A stretch of DNA of 64,000 nt, from NCBI GenBank assembly GCA_904418995.1, contig CAJFQF010000002.1:124001-188000 (forward strand). Direction: 5' to 3'. Shown here piece by piece: positions 1-7,704 of the stretch; position 1 is the first letter of the stretch, and the number at the start of each line of letters is the position of its first letter. A model generated the notes under the pieces. That model did not search any database. It was not told where the DNA came from and saw only the letters and a program-made list of their open reading frames with translations. The position numbers were made by a program, and so were the translations under genes. Source of the DNA: Heritagella_A intestinalis. GTDB lineage: Bacteria; Bacillota; Clostridia; Oscillospirales; Acutalibacteraceae.

Positions 1-111
1 CTTGACGCACTGGTAGAAGAGCTACAAGGTAAAATTGAAAATCTGGAAGTAGAGAATCAAGCCTTAAAATCGGAGCTCCTGCGATTGCAGGGGTTAAAAA
101 CCAATTTGTAA
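1..111 (+). CDS. C-terminal end of an unidentified coiled-coil phage protein (partial)
   Basis: An open frame enters from the left edge and ends at TAA 109-111, giving 36 residues. The visible part is rich in Leu, Glu, Gln and Lys with a heptad-like spacing (LVEELQGKIENLEVEN), so it looks like the end of a coiled coil. The start lies outside the window, so no family can be named. It is read in the same direction as the rest of the prophage. Confidence 0.6.
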   Translation, partial: LDALVEELQGKIENLEVENQALKSELLRLQGLKTNL

Positions 112-154
112 GTCTATATTTTCGATTGGTAAATCTATATTTGGAGGAATTGAT

Positions 155-397
155 ATGCGTATAAAAGGCCAACAGCCGATTTGCAAAGAGCCGGATCGCT
201 ATTTTGTCTGCATCAATTGCGGATGTGAATTCTATGCAGGTAAGGGGGAGTACGCTCCTGCCGTTTACAAAAACGAAAGACGATACGTCTCAATCTGTCC
301 AAAGTGCCACAGCAAATCTTATTCTCTGGCTATGCAGATGCTTTCACCCAATCAGGTATATGAATACTCTAAACTTTCAAAGACTGGAGCGATTTAA
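155..397 (+). CDS. Small zinc-ribbon phage protein
   Basis: This 80-residue protein has two paired-cysteine knuckles, CINCGC near residue 19 and CPKCHS near residue 48, which together look like one treble-clef or zinc-ribbon site. A GGAGG lies 6-10 bases before the ATG. The stop is followed two bases later by the ATG of the first CxFG-repeat gene, so the two are probably translated together. Small zinc ribbons of this kind are common in phage early regions and usually bind nucleic acid or a protein partner. The function here is not known. Confidence 0.7.
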   Translation: MRIKGQQPICKEPDRYFVCINCGCEFYAGKGEYAPAVYKNERRYVSICPKCHSKSYSLAMQMLSPNQVYEYSKLSKTGAI

Positions 398-399
398 AA

Positions 400-924
400 A
401 TGCGTAAATACACACAAGAAGAATTTGACCAGTTCCCCGCGGACGAATGCGGATACAAGCAATGCCCATCAGGGGATTACACGCTGATCCAAAAATTTCC
501 CGAGTACTGCTCCTTCGGCGATTGGTGTTCCTTCGGCGAGTGCTGCTCCTTCGGCGAGTACTGCTCCTTCGGCGATTGGTGTTCCTTCGGCGAGTGCTGC
601 TCCTTCGGCGAGTGCTGCTCCTTCGGCGAGGGCTGCTCCTTCGGCGATTGGTGTTCCTTCGGCGAGTGCTGCTCCTTCGGCGAGCGTTGTAAATGTGAAT
701 TTGGGGAGTTTCAGGCAATGTACACCGTCGGAGGGTTTGGTTCAGAGGGACGTACCACTTATTTCTTCCATATGGTAGATGGAAGCATCTGTGTTCGCTG
801 CGGGTGTTTTACAGGAACTATTGATGAGTGGGAAAGCAAAGTGAAGAAAACACACGGCGTAACACCTTATGCGCAGGTTTATTTGCTGATTGGCGCCGCT
901 GTAAGAGCTATGTGTAAAAAATAA
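400..924 (+). CDS. CxFG hexapeptide-repeat protein, copy 1
   Basis: This 174-residue protein has three parts: an N-terminal segment (1-36, YTQEEFDQFP then QCPSGDYTLI), ten uninterrupted hexapeptides C-S-F-G-[DE]-x at residues 37-96, and a C-terminal domain (CKCEFGE, GFGSEGRTTYF, VRCGCFTGTIDEWE). Copies 2 and 3 share this layout. Read as F-G-x-x-C-x, each unit fits the left-handed beta-helix hexapeptide rule [LIV]-G-x-x-[STAV]-x with Phe and Cys in the two buried positions. Ten units would make about three coils. The underlying 18-base units (508-687) are almost identical, which points to recent expansion. No known family is recognised and the function is unknown. Confidence 0.85.
   Translation: MRKYTQEEFDQFPADECGYKQCPSGDYTLIQKFPEYCSFGDWCSFGECCSFGEYCSFGDWCSFGECCSFGECCSFGEGCSFGDWCSFGECCSFGERCKCEFGEFQAMYTVGGFGSEGRTTYFFHMVDGSICVRCGCFTGTIDEWESKVKKTHGVTPYAQVYLLIGAAVRAMCKK
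508..687 (+). repeat. Ten tandem 18-base units inside the first CxFG gene
   Basis: Ten in-frame copies of an 18-base unit (core TCCTTCGGCGA) run from 508 to 687. The variable last codon follows the order DW-EC-EY, DW-EC-EC-EG, DW-EC-ER, so there is a higher-order repeat of three or four units that always begins with Asp-Trp. Copies 2 and 3 of the gene encode the same hexapeptide with diverged DNA. Only this copy has near-identical DNA units. Confidence 0.95.
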
Positions 925-967
925 GGGTAATGTTTGTTCTTATAAATTGCGGAAGGAGCCGTATGAA

Positions 968-1168
968 TTGATTGTTTTTCCATACGTAAAGAATGTAGAG
1001 TTTGCAGACGGTGACATCTATGTTCGCAATCGCAAAATCCGACTGGGTTTCTATTTTCCGGCGGAAGGCGTTTTATTTGTTTACCCAAGATATAACAAAT
1101 ATAAGGAGCGCATACAAAATCAATTTCAAGGATTTTTACGCCAACATTACTGGAGGGATGAGGATTGA
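968..1168 (+). CDS. Small phage protein of unknown function
   Basis: The frame encodes about 66 residues with alternating hydrophobic and charged positions (LIVFPYVKNVEF, GDIYVRNRKIRLGFYF), suggesting a small beta-rich fold. GGAAGGAG at 951-958 is correctly spaced for TTG at 968. A longer start at TTG 947 lacks a ribosome site, and the ATG at 963 is in another frame and stops after two codons. The stop overlaps the TTG start of the HD gene. I do not recognise a family. Confidence 0.55.
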   Translation: MIVFPYVKNVEFADGDIYVRNRKIRLGFYFPAEGVLFVYPRYNKYKERIQNQFQGFLRQHYWRDED

Positions 1169-1731
1169 CAAATAAAGAACGGTTTCAAGCGATTTGCAGA
1201 ACCAATATCAAAAGGGAGGGAATTGACGCGCTGCTTGCTTGGTTAGAGCAGAAATCTGACTTCTACACGGCTCCGGCCAGCACTCGTTACCATTTAAATG
1301 AAGAAGGAGGTCTGTTGACCCATAGCCTTCATGTTTATGACCGGCTCTGTCAGCTCAACCAGCTGTTCCAACTCACGGACTCCAAGGAAACTTTGTCTAT
1401 CATTTCTCTATTCCATGACCTGACAAAGGCAAACTGTTACAAAAAGGGGTTTCGCAACGTAAAGGAGGATGGGAAGTGGGTGCAAAAACCCTGCTATGAG
1501 TTTGATGAGAAGTTCCATTATGGCGGACATGGAGCAAAATCGGTATTCCTGATTGGACGCTTTATGCGTTTGACACCGGAGGAGGCTGTTTGTATCCATA
1601 ATCATATGGGCCCATATGATAAGCCCGTAGGAGATCGTTCTCTTAATCAGGCATATGAGCAGTATCCTTTGGCTTGGCTGCTTCACGCAGCAGACAGTGC
1701 CGCAACCTATATTGATGAAGTAAAGGAGTGA
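1165..1731 (+). CDS. HD-domain phosphohydrolase
   Basis: This 188-residue protein carries an HD metal-binding set: LLTHSLHVYD (about 50), LFHDLTKANC (about 85, the HD pair), HYGGHGA (about 118), CIHNHMG (about 145) and a late Asp in LHAADSA. HD enzymes hydrolyse phosphate bonds in nucleotides, ppGpp or cyclic nucleotides with divalent metals. The substrate cannot be read here. It starts at a TTG that overlaps the previous stop, with a GGAGGGATGAGG ribosome site, and lies in front of the recombination genes. Such genes are common in phages of Clostridia, so a role in nucleotide management during infection is inferred. Confidence 0.8.
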   Translation: MTNKERFQAICRTNIKREGIDALLAWLEQKSDFYTAPASTRYHLNEEGGLLTHSLHVYDRLCQLNQLFQLTDSKETLSIISLFHDLTKANCYKKGFRNVKEDGKWVQKPCYEFDEKFHYGGHGAKSVFLIGRFMRLTPEEAVCIHNHMGPYDKPVGDRSLNQAYEQYPLAWLLHAADSAATYIDEVKE

Positions 1732-1735
1732 CCAA

Positions 1736-2452
1736 ATGGAAGAACTGAATATTTTCCAGAAGATTGAGAGAGTTCGTCATGCGATTGGCGGTGTGCTGAA
1801 GAAGAGCAAATCCGGGTATGGATACAACTACACTCCGGAAGAAGAAATCCTGTTTACGGTTGAAAAAGAAATGGACAAACTTCACTTGACTCTTTATCCG
1901 GAAATCGTCCCCGGCACGATGCAGATCACCCCATTCAGCTACCAGAAAACCAAGTATGACAAAGCGGCCAAGAAGACATATACAGAAACGGTCAACGACA
2001 TTTTAGGCCAGGCGGACACTGTTTTTGTGTGGGTCAATAACGACAATCCCCAGGAAACCATCCGCGTTCCTTTTGCCTTGGTGGGGCAGCAATCTGATGC
2101 CAGCCAGTGTTTTGGCTCTGGATTGACTTACATGAACCGCTATTTTCTGCTGAAGTTTTTCAATGTATCTACCACCAATGATGATCCAGATGCTTTGAAA
2201 GCCAAGCAAGCCAAAGCAGAAGCGGATGCGCAAGCGGCTATCCTCAAAGATCTAATTGAGCAAATTGATGTTTTGTTGGCAGATAAGATGACCGACAACA
2301 ACCGTGATGACATTATGGGGATTGTTGCTAAGGCCATTAACCGCAAAGCAAACGGGAAGCCAGTAGTGAATTACCGTACCATTAAGCAAATTCCTGTAGC
2401 TACTGGGCTTTTGCAGAATCTCAACGACTATTTTACCAGAAAGGAAGATTGA
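1736..2452 (+). CDS. erf: ERF family single-strand annealing recombinase
   Basis: This 238-residue protein matches the ERF superfamily: SGYGYNYTPEEEIL near the N terminus and the hallmark GSGLTYMNRYFLLKFF followed by TTNDDPDA near residue 135. ERF proteins bind single-stranded DNA and anneal complementary strands during phage recombination and genome circularisation. The C-terminal third is Lys/Asp-rich and may be the regulatory tail. It sits directly before SSB and a Cas4/AddB-like nuclease, so the three likely form a recombination module. The ATG starts four bases after the HD gene stop. Confidence 0.88.
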   Translation: MEELNIFQKIERVRHAIGGVLKKSKSGYGYNYTPEEEILFTVEKEMDKLHLTLYPEIVPGTMQITPFSYQKTKYDKAAKKTYTETVNDILGQADTVFVWVNNDNPQETIRVPFALVGQQSDASQCFGSGLTYMNRYFLLKFFNVSTTNDDPDALKAKQAKAEADAQAAILKDLIEQIDVLLADKMTDNNRDDIMGIVAKAINRKANGKPVVNYRTIKQIPVATGLLQNLNDYFTRKED

Positions 2453-2455
2453 TTT

Positions 2456-2857
2456 ATGGCAATGAATGTTTGTGCTCTCATGGGGCGTCTTACTGCTGAT
2501 CCGGAGCTGCGTCAGACCGGAAACGGGAATTCTGTCGTTTCTTTTACGGTGGCAGTTGACCGGCAGTACGCCAAAGAAGAAAAGCAGGCGGACTTCATCA
2601 ATGTTGTAGCGTGGCGCGGAACTGCGGAATTCATTGAGAAGCACTTTAAGAAGGGCCAGATGATTGCAGTAGAGGGGCGCATCCAGACCCGCAAATATGA
2701 AGACAAGGACGGCAATAACCGCACAGCTTTTGAGGTGGTCGCTAATAACGTCAGCTTTTGTGGAGATGGCAAGCCGCGCAGCAGCGATGTAAGAAAACCG
2801 GAGACGGCCTCCACAGTGGATGATCCGGTGGAGGGAGAGAACGACTTCCCCTTCTAA
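2456..2857 (+). CDS. ssb: Single-stranded DNA-binding protein
   Basis: This 133-residue protein has the OB-fold signature of bacterial SSB: N-terminal MNVCALMGRLTADPELR, VVSFTVAVDR, FINVVAWRGTAE, and KGQMIAVEGRIQTRKYEDKDG. It ends in the acidic tip ENDFPF, which in this family recruits other replication proteins. The linker between the fold and the tip is short, as in many phage SSBs. It coats single strands for the ERF annealing protein upstream and the helicase-primase downstream. Confidence 0.95.
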   Translation: MAMNVCALMGRLTADPELRQTGNGNSVVSFTVAVDRQYAKEEKQADFINVVAWRGTAEFIEKHFKKGQMIAVEGRIQTRKYEDKDGNNRTAFEVVANNVSFCGDGKPRSSDVRKPETASTVDDPVEGENDFPF

Positions 2858-2908
2858 GCAAATAGTTATAAGCAGGGTGGGTGGGAGGCTTAAATAGGGG
2901 AGACGACA

Positions 2909-3664
2909 TTGAACTACCGCTTTATTATCGAAAATATGACCTGGAGCTATTCCAGGCTGACGGCTTTTGAAGATTGCCCCTACGGGTGGTTTCTGAAGTA
3001 CATTGAGGGTCTGCCAAGCGAGTCTAATTTCTTTGCGGAGTACGGTAGCTTCATCCACAAAATCTTGCAGATGTTTTATTGCGGAGAATTGTCGAAAAAC
3101 CAGTTGCCGCTGTACTACTTGGATCAATTCTCTAAGGAAATCAAGGCGACGCCGCCAAAGGCTACTACATGGAATAACTATTATTCACAAGGGTATCGAT
3201 ACCTCTCTTCTTTTCAACCCGTTTGCAAAAAACCAAATGGGGTAGAGCGCAAAGTGCAGTTTGAGGTGTCCGGCAAAATGTTTACAGGAATTGTTGACTT
3301 GGACTTTCAGGACAGCGAATTATGCATCGTGGATCACAAATCTCGCATTCTTAAAGGACGGAAGACAAAAAAGGAAAGCGCTACTCTGGATTCCTATCTG
3401 AGGCAGTTATACCTGTATGCCATCCCGATTTATGAAATCTACCATAAATACCCGGACAAGCTGGGGTTTAACTGCTTCCGATCTCAAGAGATGATCTGGG
3501 AGCCATTTCGATTTGGGGAGCTTCAAAAAACGAAAAGCTGGGCGGCGGAGTTGATTGCGGCGATTGAGCGAACCAGTCAATGGAATCCTAATCCAGATTA
3601 TTTCCGATGCAGGTATCTGTGTGATATGCGAGAGCACTGCATTTATAAAAACATGATTGTTTAG
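2909..3664 (+). CDS. PD-(D/E)XK nuclease with probable iron-sulfur cluster (Cas4/AddB-like)
   Basis: This 251-residue protein has WSYSRLTAFEDCPYGWFLKYI near the N terminus, GSFIH, the nuclease core GIVDLDF...CIVDHKS, and QLYLYA, which is the RecB/AddB/Cas4 order. Cys18 together with the C-terminal set CRYLCDMREHC could hold a [4Fe-4S] cluster as in Cas4 and AddB. It would be a 5'-to-3' or end-processing nuclease working with ERF and SSB. There is no CRISPR array or cas gene in the window. The start is TTG with GGGGAGACGAC upstream. Confidence 0.85.
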   Translation: MNYRFIIENMTWSYSRLTAFEDCPYGWFLKYIEGLPSESNFFAEYGSFIHKILQMFYCGELSKNQLPLYYLDQFSKEIKATPPKATTWNNYYSQGYRYLSSFQPVCKKPNGVERKVQFEVSGKMFTGIVDLDFQDSELCIVDHKSRILKGRKTKKESATLDSYLRQLYLYAIPIYEIYHKYPDKLGFNCFRSQEMIWEPFRFGELQKTKSWAAELIAAIERTSQWNPNPDYFRCRYLCDMREHCIYKNMIV

Positions 3665-3675
3665 GTGGTGAAACC

Positions 3676-5004
3676 TTGGATATTGATGAAGTAAAGGACT
3701 TGAATAGCGAAGCGGGTATTGTAGCCACTCTTGTAGTTCATCCGGACTATGCATTTTTTTCAGAGAATCTCAAGCCGGACTATTTTACGGAGCCGTACAA
3801 CCGTATGATGTATGCCGGAATTACCTCTTTAGCCTGCAAGGGAGTAACAACCATCGACAAGCTGAGCCTCATTAACATTTTTAACGCCACAGAGATTCAA
3901 ACACGGTATGGCGTCCCTTATACGCAAAAAGACCTTGAGCAGACCTTGCTGTATGCACCTGAAATCGCCAGAAATACGGTAGAGGAATACAAGCTTTTAG
4001 CGGATGGCGTTTGTGAATGTGCTTTCCGGAGAAAAATGTATCGCAAGCTTATGGATTGCACTTCTCTTTGTCTGTCTTCAGGCAAGGGAGGACTCGAACA
4101 GCAAATTTATAGTGCCTTAGACAATACCATGCTGGAATTCACCTCGTCTGAAGATCTTCCCATCTATAGCGATGTGGTTGACTCTTATTGGGAGGAGCTT
4201 CAAGAGCGCCAGGAGAGTGGAGCGGTGGGAATTCCTTTTAAGTTCCCTACGCTAAATGAGTACGCCACCATTGAACCAGGAGAATTGTTTATTTTTGGTG
4301 CGCAGCAAAAAGCTGGTAAGTCCATCATGCTTCTCAATTGTGCTGTTGATTTGTTAAAGCAAAATAAAAGTGTCTTGTATATTGATAGTGAGTTGAATAC
4401 GAGGCTGTTTACTTGCCGCTTGCTGTCTCACTTGACCAGAATCCCCTTTAAGATGCTGAAATCGGGGAAGTACTCCCAGGAGGATAAAGCCAGAATCGAA
4501 AAGGCAATCGCATGGCTCAAAACGAAAAAGCTGATCCACATATACCTCCCAACTTTCGATGTAAAGAGCATCTATACTTCAGCGAAGAGAGCGAAGCACA
4601 CCATTGGCCTGGATGTTATCATTATTGATTACTTTAAAGGCAGTGGAGAAGGAGACGCCTTTGCTTCTTATCAAGAGCTGGGAAGACTCACTGACATCGT
4701 TAAGAACAGTATTTGTGGAGACATGGATGTAGCGGGTTTGGGCGCTGCCCAGGCAACCTCCACTGGCAAACTGGCTGATAGCGCCAAGGTCGCCCGTAAC
4801 GCTTCCACTATTGCTATGATAACGGATAAGACACCTGAAGAGATTGCGGAAGATGGTACGGCGTGCGGGAACAAAAAGCTGAGGGTGGTATTTAATCGTA
4901 ACGGGGAGCAGATGCGGGACGATGAATACATTGATTTGCAATTTAACGGTAATCTGATTTCTTACACAGAAGCCAAGCAACATAAACCGAAAGAACCGTA
5001 CTAA
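3676..5004 (+). CDS. dnaB: DnaB-type replicative helicase
   Basis: This 442-residue protein has a DnaB N-terminal helical domain (about 1-140, NSEAGIVATLVVHPDY) and a RecA-like ATPase domain with Walker A FGAQQKAGKS (about 218) and Walker B LDVIIIDYF (about 316). DnaB is the hexameric 5'-3' helicase that unwinds the fork and stimulates primase. A CHC2-Toprim primase follows at once, and a DnaE polymerase lies further on, so the phage supplies its own fork. The start is TTG behind AGGTGGTG. The Walker A has Gln-Gln-Lys where many DnaBs have Pro/Gly-rich residues. Confidence 0.9.
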   Translation: MDIDEVKDLNSEAGIVATLVVHPDYAFFSENLKPDYFTEPYNRMMYAGITSLACKGVTTIDKLSLINIFNATEIQTRYGVPYTQKDLEQTLLYAPEIARNTVEEYKLLADGVCECAFRRKMYRKLMDCTSLCLSSGKGGLEQQIYSALDNTMLEFTSSEDLPIYSDVVDSYWEELQERQESGAVGIPFKFPTLNEYATIEPGELFIFGAQQKAGKSIMLLNCAVDLLKQNKSVLYIDSELNTRLFTCRLLSHLTRIPFKMLKSGKYSQEDKARIEKAIAWLKTKKLIHIYLPTFDVKSIYTSAKRAKHTIGLDVIIIDYFKGSGEGDAFASYQELGRLTDIVKNSICGDMDVAGLGAAQATSTGKLADSAKVARNASTIAMITDKTPEEIAEDGTACGNKKLRVVFNRNGEQMRDDEYIDLQFNGNLISYTEAKQHKPKEPY

Positions 5005-5017
5005 GGAGGTGGTTTGT

Positions 5018-5992
5018 TTGGAAATTTCTGAACTGGTGGAAGAGGTAGACATTGGCGAATATATCGGCCAGTTCGTAGACCTCAAGCCAGAAGGAAAAGA
5101 GCTTTTTGGGCTATGTCCATTTCACGAAGAACAAACCCCTTCATTTTCCGTTACGCCACAATCCCATAGGTGGTACTGTTTTGGATGCCATCAGGGCGGC
5201 AGTGTGCTTTCTTTTGTGATGAAATACCATCACATCTCAAAAGAAGATGCTGTCAAGATACTGTGTCAGTATGCTGGAATTGATGTACGAACAATGCATC
5301 GTAACACCACCAATCAAATCATGCGGCAGCTCTGCACAGAAGTTCTGGAGCGTCCAGAGATTGATAGGGTTCCCTTGCGGGATGATGTGATGAACCAGTT
5401 TGAAGACAACCCAGAAAAACTCAAGGTATGGGGCGACGAGGGAATCCATCCAACCGTATTGGAAAATCACCAAGTGAGATATGACCCTAAAGAAAATCGT
5501 TTGGTTTATCCGATTTACGGTACGGATGGGAAAATCTTTGCTGTTTGCGGCAGAACCCTTGACCCAGACTATAAAGCTAAAAAAATCAGAAAGTATTCCT
5601 ACTACCAGAAAATTGGAACTATGGACACCTTATATGGCTTGTATGAGAACATTGAATTTATCAAGCAGCAGAAGGAAGTCATTATTTTTGAAGGCGCAAA
5701 ATCTGTGATGAAGGCAGAGAGCTACGGATACAACAATACGGTGGCCTTACAGACTTCCCACATCAATCCAGCCCAAACCCGAATTCTGATAGGGTTGCAG
5801 TGCAATATCATTCTGGCTTTGGATACAGACGTGGACGTCCGTAAAGACAGTGAAGTTTGCTTACTCAAGCGGTACGCCAAAGTCTATTGGGCCAGGAACT
5901 ACAAGGGGCTGCTGGGAGAGAAGATGTCTCCGGTAGATGCTGGGAAAGAAGTGTGGGAAGAAATTTTAGCACACAAAATACGGCTCAACTGA
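5018..5992 (+). CDS. dnaG: DNA primase (CHC2 zinc finger plus Toprim)
   Basis: About 324 residues. A CHC2 zinc finger is visible as LCPFHEEQTPSF then WYCFGCHQGGSV (residues about 30-65), and a Toprim core as VIIFEGAKSVMKAESYG with the metal pair DTDVD near residue 270. DnaG-type primases make RNA primers. It lacks a long C-terminal helicase-binding domain and is shorter than bacterial DnaG, as in other phage primases. AAGGAGG at 5003-5009 sits eight bases from TTG 5018, so I prefer that start. GTG 5009 would overlap the ribosome site. Confidence 0.9.
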   Translation: MEISELVEEVDIGEYIGQFVDLKPEGKELFGLCPFHEEQTPSFSVTPQSHRWYCFGCHQGGSVLSFVMKYHHISKEDAVKILCQYAGIDVRTMHRNTTNQIMRQLCTEVLERPEIDRVPLRDDVMNQFEDNPEKLKVWGDEGIHPTVLENHQVRYDPKENRLVYPIYGTDGKIFAVCGRTLDPDYKAKKIRKYSYYQKIGTMDTLYGLYENIEFIKQQKEVIIFEGAKSVMKAESYGYNNTVALQTSHINPAQTRILIGLQCNIILALDTDVDVRKDSEVCLLKRYAKVYWARNYKGLLGEKMSPVDAGKEVWEEILAHKIRLN

Positions 5993-6013
5993 CATGGTGT
6001 AAGGAGTGTTGTG

Positions 6014-6607
6014 ATGAAGGTATACACACAGGAAGAATTCAATGAATTCCCATTGGGAGAAAATTTCAGAAAGCAATGCCCCTATGGCGATTACTCTCTA
6101 ATCCGTAAATTTCCTGGATACTGTGATTTTGCAACTGGATCTCGCTTTGGAACGCTGTGTGAATTTGGAGAAGAGTGTTGTTTTGGATACGGATGCAGTT
6201 TTGGAGAAGATTGCCAGTTCGGAGCCTACTGCGAATTCGGAGGAAATTGCCGTTTCGATTGTGGAAACCATTTCGGAGAATTGTGCCGGTTTGGATTTGA
6301 CTGCAAATTTGGGAACTGGTGTAAATTCGGAACGGAAAATGAGTTTAGTGGGTGGCATACCTTTGGAGTGTGTTGTGAATGTGAATTCGGTGAACTTGAA
6401 AAAGTATATTCCGTTTCAGGTTTTGGCGGAGCAGGCCGTTCCACTTACTTCTATTATCTGTGCAGTGGTGAGATTTATGTTCGGTGCGGATGCTTCACAG
6501 GAACGATTGCCGAATGGGAGAAGAAAGTGAAGGAAACTCACGGGGACACTCGTTGGGCGAAGAGTTATTTGTCTATTGGCAAGGCGGTTAGGGAAATTTG
6601 TGGGTAG
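6014..6607 (+). CDS. CxFG hexapeptide-repeat protein, copy 2
   Basis: This protein of about 197 residues is paralogous to copy 1: N-terminal YTQEEFNEFP and QCPYGDYSLI (1-36), fourteen hexapeptides at about residues 37-120 (C-x-F-G-x-x with some N, H or S in place of Cys), then CECEFGELEKVY, GFGGAGRSTYF and VRCGCFTGTIAEWE. The repeats are diverged at DNA level, unlike copy 1. Phe at position 3 of each unit is invariant. Fourteen units would form nearly five coils of a left-handed beta-helix. AAGGAG at 6001-6006 is correctly placed for ATG 6014. The stop is TAG. The gene lies directly after the primase and before copy 3. Confidence 0.85.
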   Translation: MKVYTQEEFNEFPLGENFRKQCPYGDYSLIRKFPGYCDFATGSRFGTLCEFGEECCFGYGCSFGEDCQFGAYCEFGGNCRFDCGNHFGELCRFGFDCKFGNWCKFGTENEFSGWHTFGVCCECEFGELEKVYSVSGFGGAGRSTYFYYLCSGEIYVRCGCFTGTIAEWEKKVKETHGDTRWAKSYLSIGKAVREICG

Positions 6608-6659
6608 GTAGTAAAGCGATTCTAAATACAATTCCAAAAACTGAGTAGGAGAAATAAAA

Positions 6660-7526
6660 ATGAACTCAAAATATTTAGTGCAGTGTCTATGCAACGGAAA
6701 ATGGATGTCTATTATTAACACATTCAACTCTGTTGATGCCGCCAAATATTGCGCCATATCTAAGATTACAGCCTTAAAAAAATTAGGTGACAAAGTAGGG
6801 GAGTACAAAATCCTAAGGTGGAATTCTGATATAGAAGAGTGGGATAAAGAAGAGAATGGATTTGTAAAATTTTATACGCAAAAAGAACTTGATAGTTTTC
6901 CAACCAATGAACGCGGGCATAAACAGTGCCCTCAGGGAGATTACTCAGAAATTAAAAATTTCCCCCCATATTGCGAATTTGCTAATGGATGTGTCTTTAG
7001 CGAAAAATGCAATTTTGGCAAAGGATGTAGCTTCGGCAAGGAGTGCCACTTTGGTAGACGATGCAACTTTGATTATGGGTGCGATTTCGGTGGATGGTGT
7101 GATTTTGGCGATAGGTGCAACTTTGGAGAGTGCTGCTTTTTTGGAGCTGTAAATGCATTTGGAAGATGGTGTGCCTTTGATAGATGCTGCAACTTTGGTT
7201 GGGAATGTAATTTCGACGAAGAGTGTAGTTTTGAGCGAGAGTGCATTTTTGGTGATTACTGCTCCTTTGGTAGGAACTGTGAATGCGAGTTTGGCGAACT
7301 TCAAAATTTGTATATATTTGGATTTGGGGAGAACAATTCGCAGAACAAATCGGCCTATTTTTTTCGTATGACAGACAATTCCATTTGCGTTCGGCACGGT
7401 TCTTTTGCTGGAACTATCGATGAGTGGGAGCAAAAGATGAAAAAAATTTACGCGCATAACTATTGGGCCAAAAAATATTTGCTGATCGGAAAGGCGGTTA
7501 GAGAAATCTGTGAACAAGACCTGTGA
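6660..7526 (+). CDS. CxFG hexapeptide-repeat protein, copy 3, with extra N-terminal domain
   Basis: At 288 residues this is the longest of the three. An N-terminal domain of about 68 residues (LVQCLCNGKWMSII, DAAKYCAISKITALKKLG) is absent from the other copies. It is followed by FYTQKELDSFP and QCPQGDYSEI, about seventeen hexapeptides (105-206), and the shared C-terminal domain (CECEFGELQNLY, AYFFRMTDNSICVRHGSFAGTIDEWE). The repeats vary more: Gly is sometimes Asp, Ser or Glu, and one Cys is Asn, but Phe is constant. In the tail the usual CGCF is HGSF. The extra domain suggests a different partner from copies 1 and 2. Function is unknown. Confidence 0.85.
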   Translation: MNSKYLVQCLCNGKWMSIINTFNSVDAAKYCAISKITALKKLGDKVGEYKILRWNSDIEEWDKEENGFVKFYTQKELDSFPTNERGHKQCPQGDYSEIKNFPPYCEFANGCVFSEKCNFGKGCSFGKECHFGRRCNFDYGCDFGGWCDFGDRCNFGECCFFGAVNAFGRWCAFDRCCNFGWECNFDEECSFERECIFGDYCSFGRNCECEFGELQNLYIFGFGENNSQNKSAYFFRMTDNSICVRHGSFAGTIDEWEQKMKKIYAHNYWAKKYLLIGKAVREICEQDL

Positions 7527-7704
7527 TGACAAGATTTGCAAGTATTATGAAACATGTCCTTCATCTTCTGGATGGTGTTTGTTGGGTGGCCCTACCGTGA
7601 GATGTGTGGAATTTCTAATTACGGCTAACGAACATTTGATGTCGATGATTAAATCATATCAAAAACGATTGAGTGCAAAAAATGATAAGGAGGGGCGAGG
7701 ATGA
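7510..7704 (+). CDS. Small cysteine-rich protein of unknown function
   Basis: The 64-residue frame starts at GTG 7510, overlapping the end of the repeat gene by 17 bases, and ends in an ATGA overlap with the MazG-like gene. Five cysteines lie in the first half (CDDKICKYYETC, GWCLLGG, RCVEF), which could bind a metal. The second half is helical and basic. The ribosome site (AAGGCGG, about 11 bases upstream) is only fair, but the tight coupling on both sides supports a real gene. Confidence 0.55.
   Translation: MNKTCDDKICKYYETCPSSSGWCLLGGPTVRCVEFLITANEHLMSMIKSYQKRLSAKNDKEGRG

Noticed and set aside
104..148. Imperfect direct repeat GTAAGTCTATATTTT / GTAAATCTATATTTG
   Set aside because: Two short AT-rich copies before the zinc-ribbon gene may be a promoter or operator, but there is too little to assign.
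508..687. Regular direct repeats that could suggest a CRISPR array
   Set aside because: The units are contiguous 18-base codon repeats without unique spacers, and they translate in frame as hexapeptides.
377..718. Minus-strand Arg/Ser-rich open frame opposite the first CxFG gene
   Set aside because: It is the complement of the 18-base repeats. The repeat length is a multiple of three, so several frames stay open. It has no ribosome site or conserved sequence.
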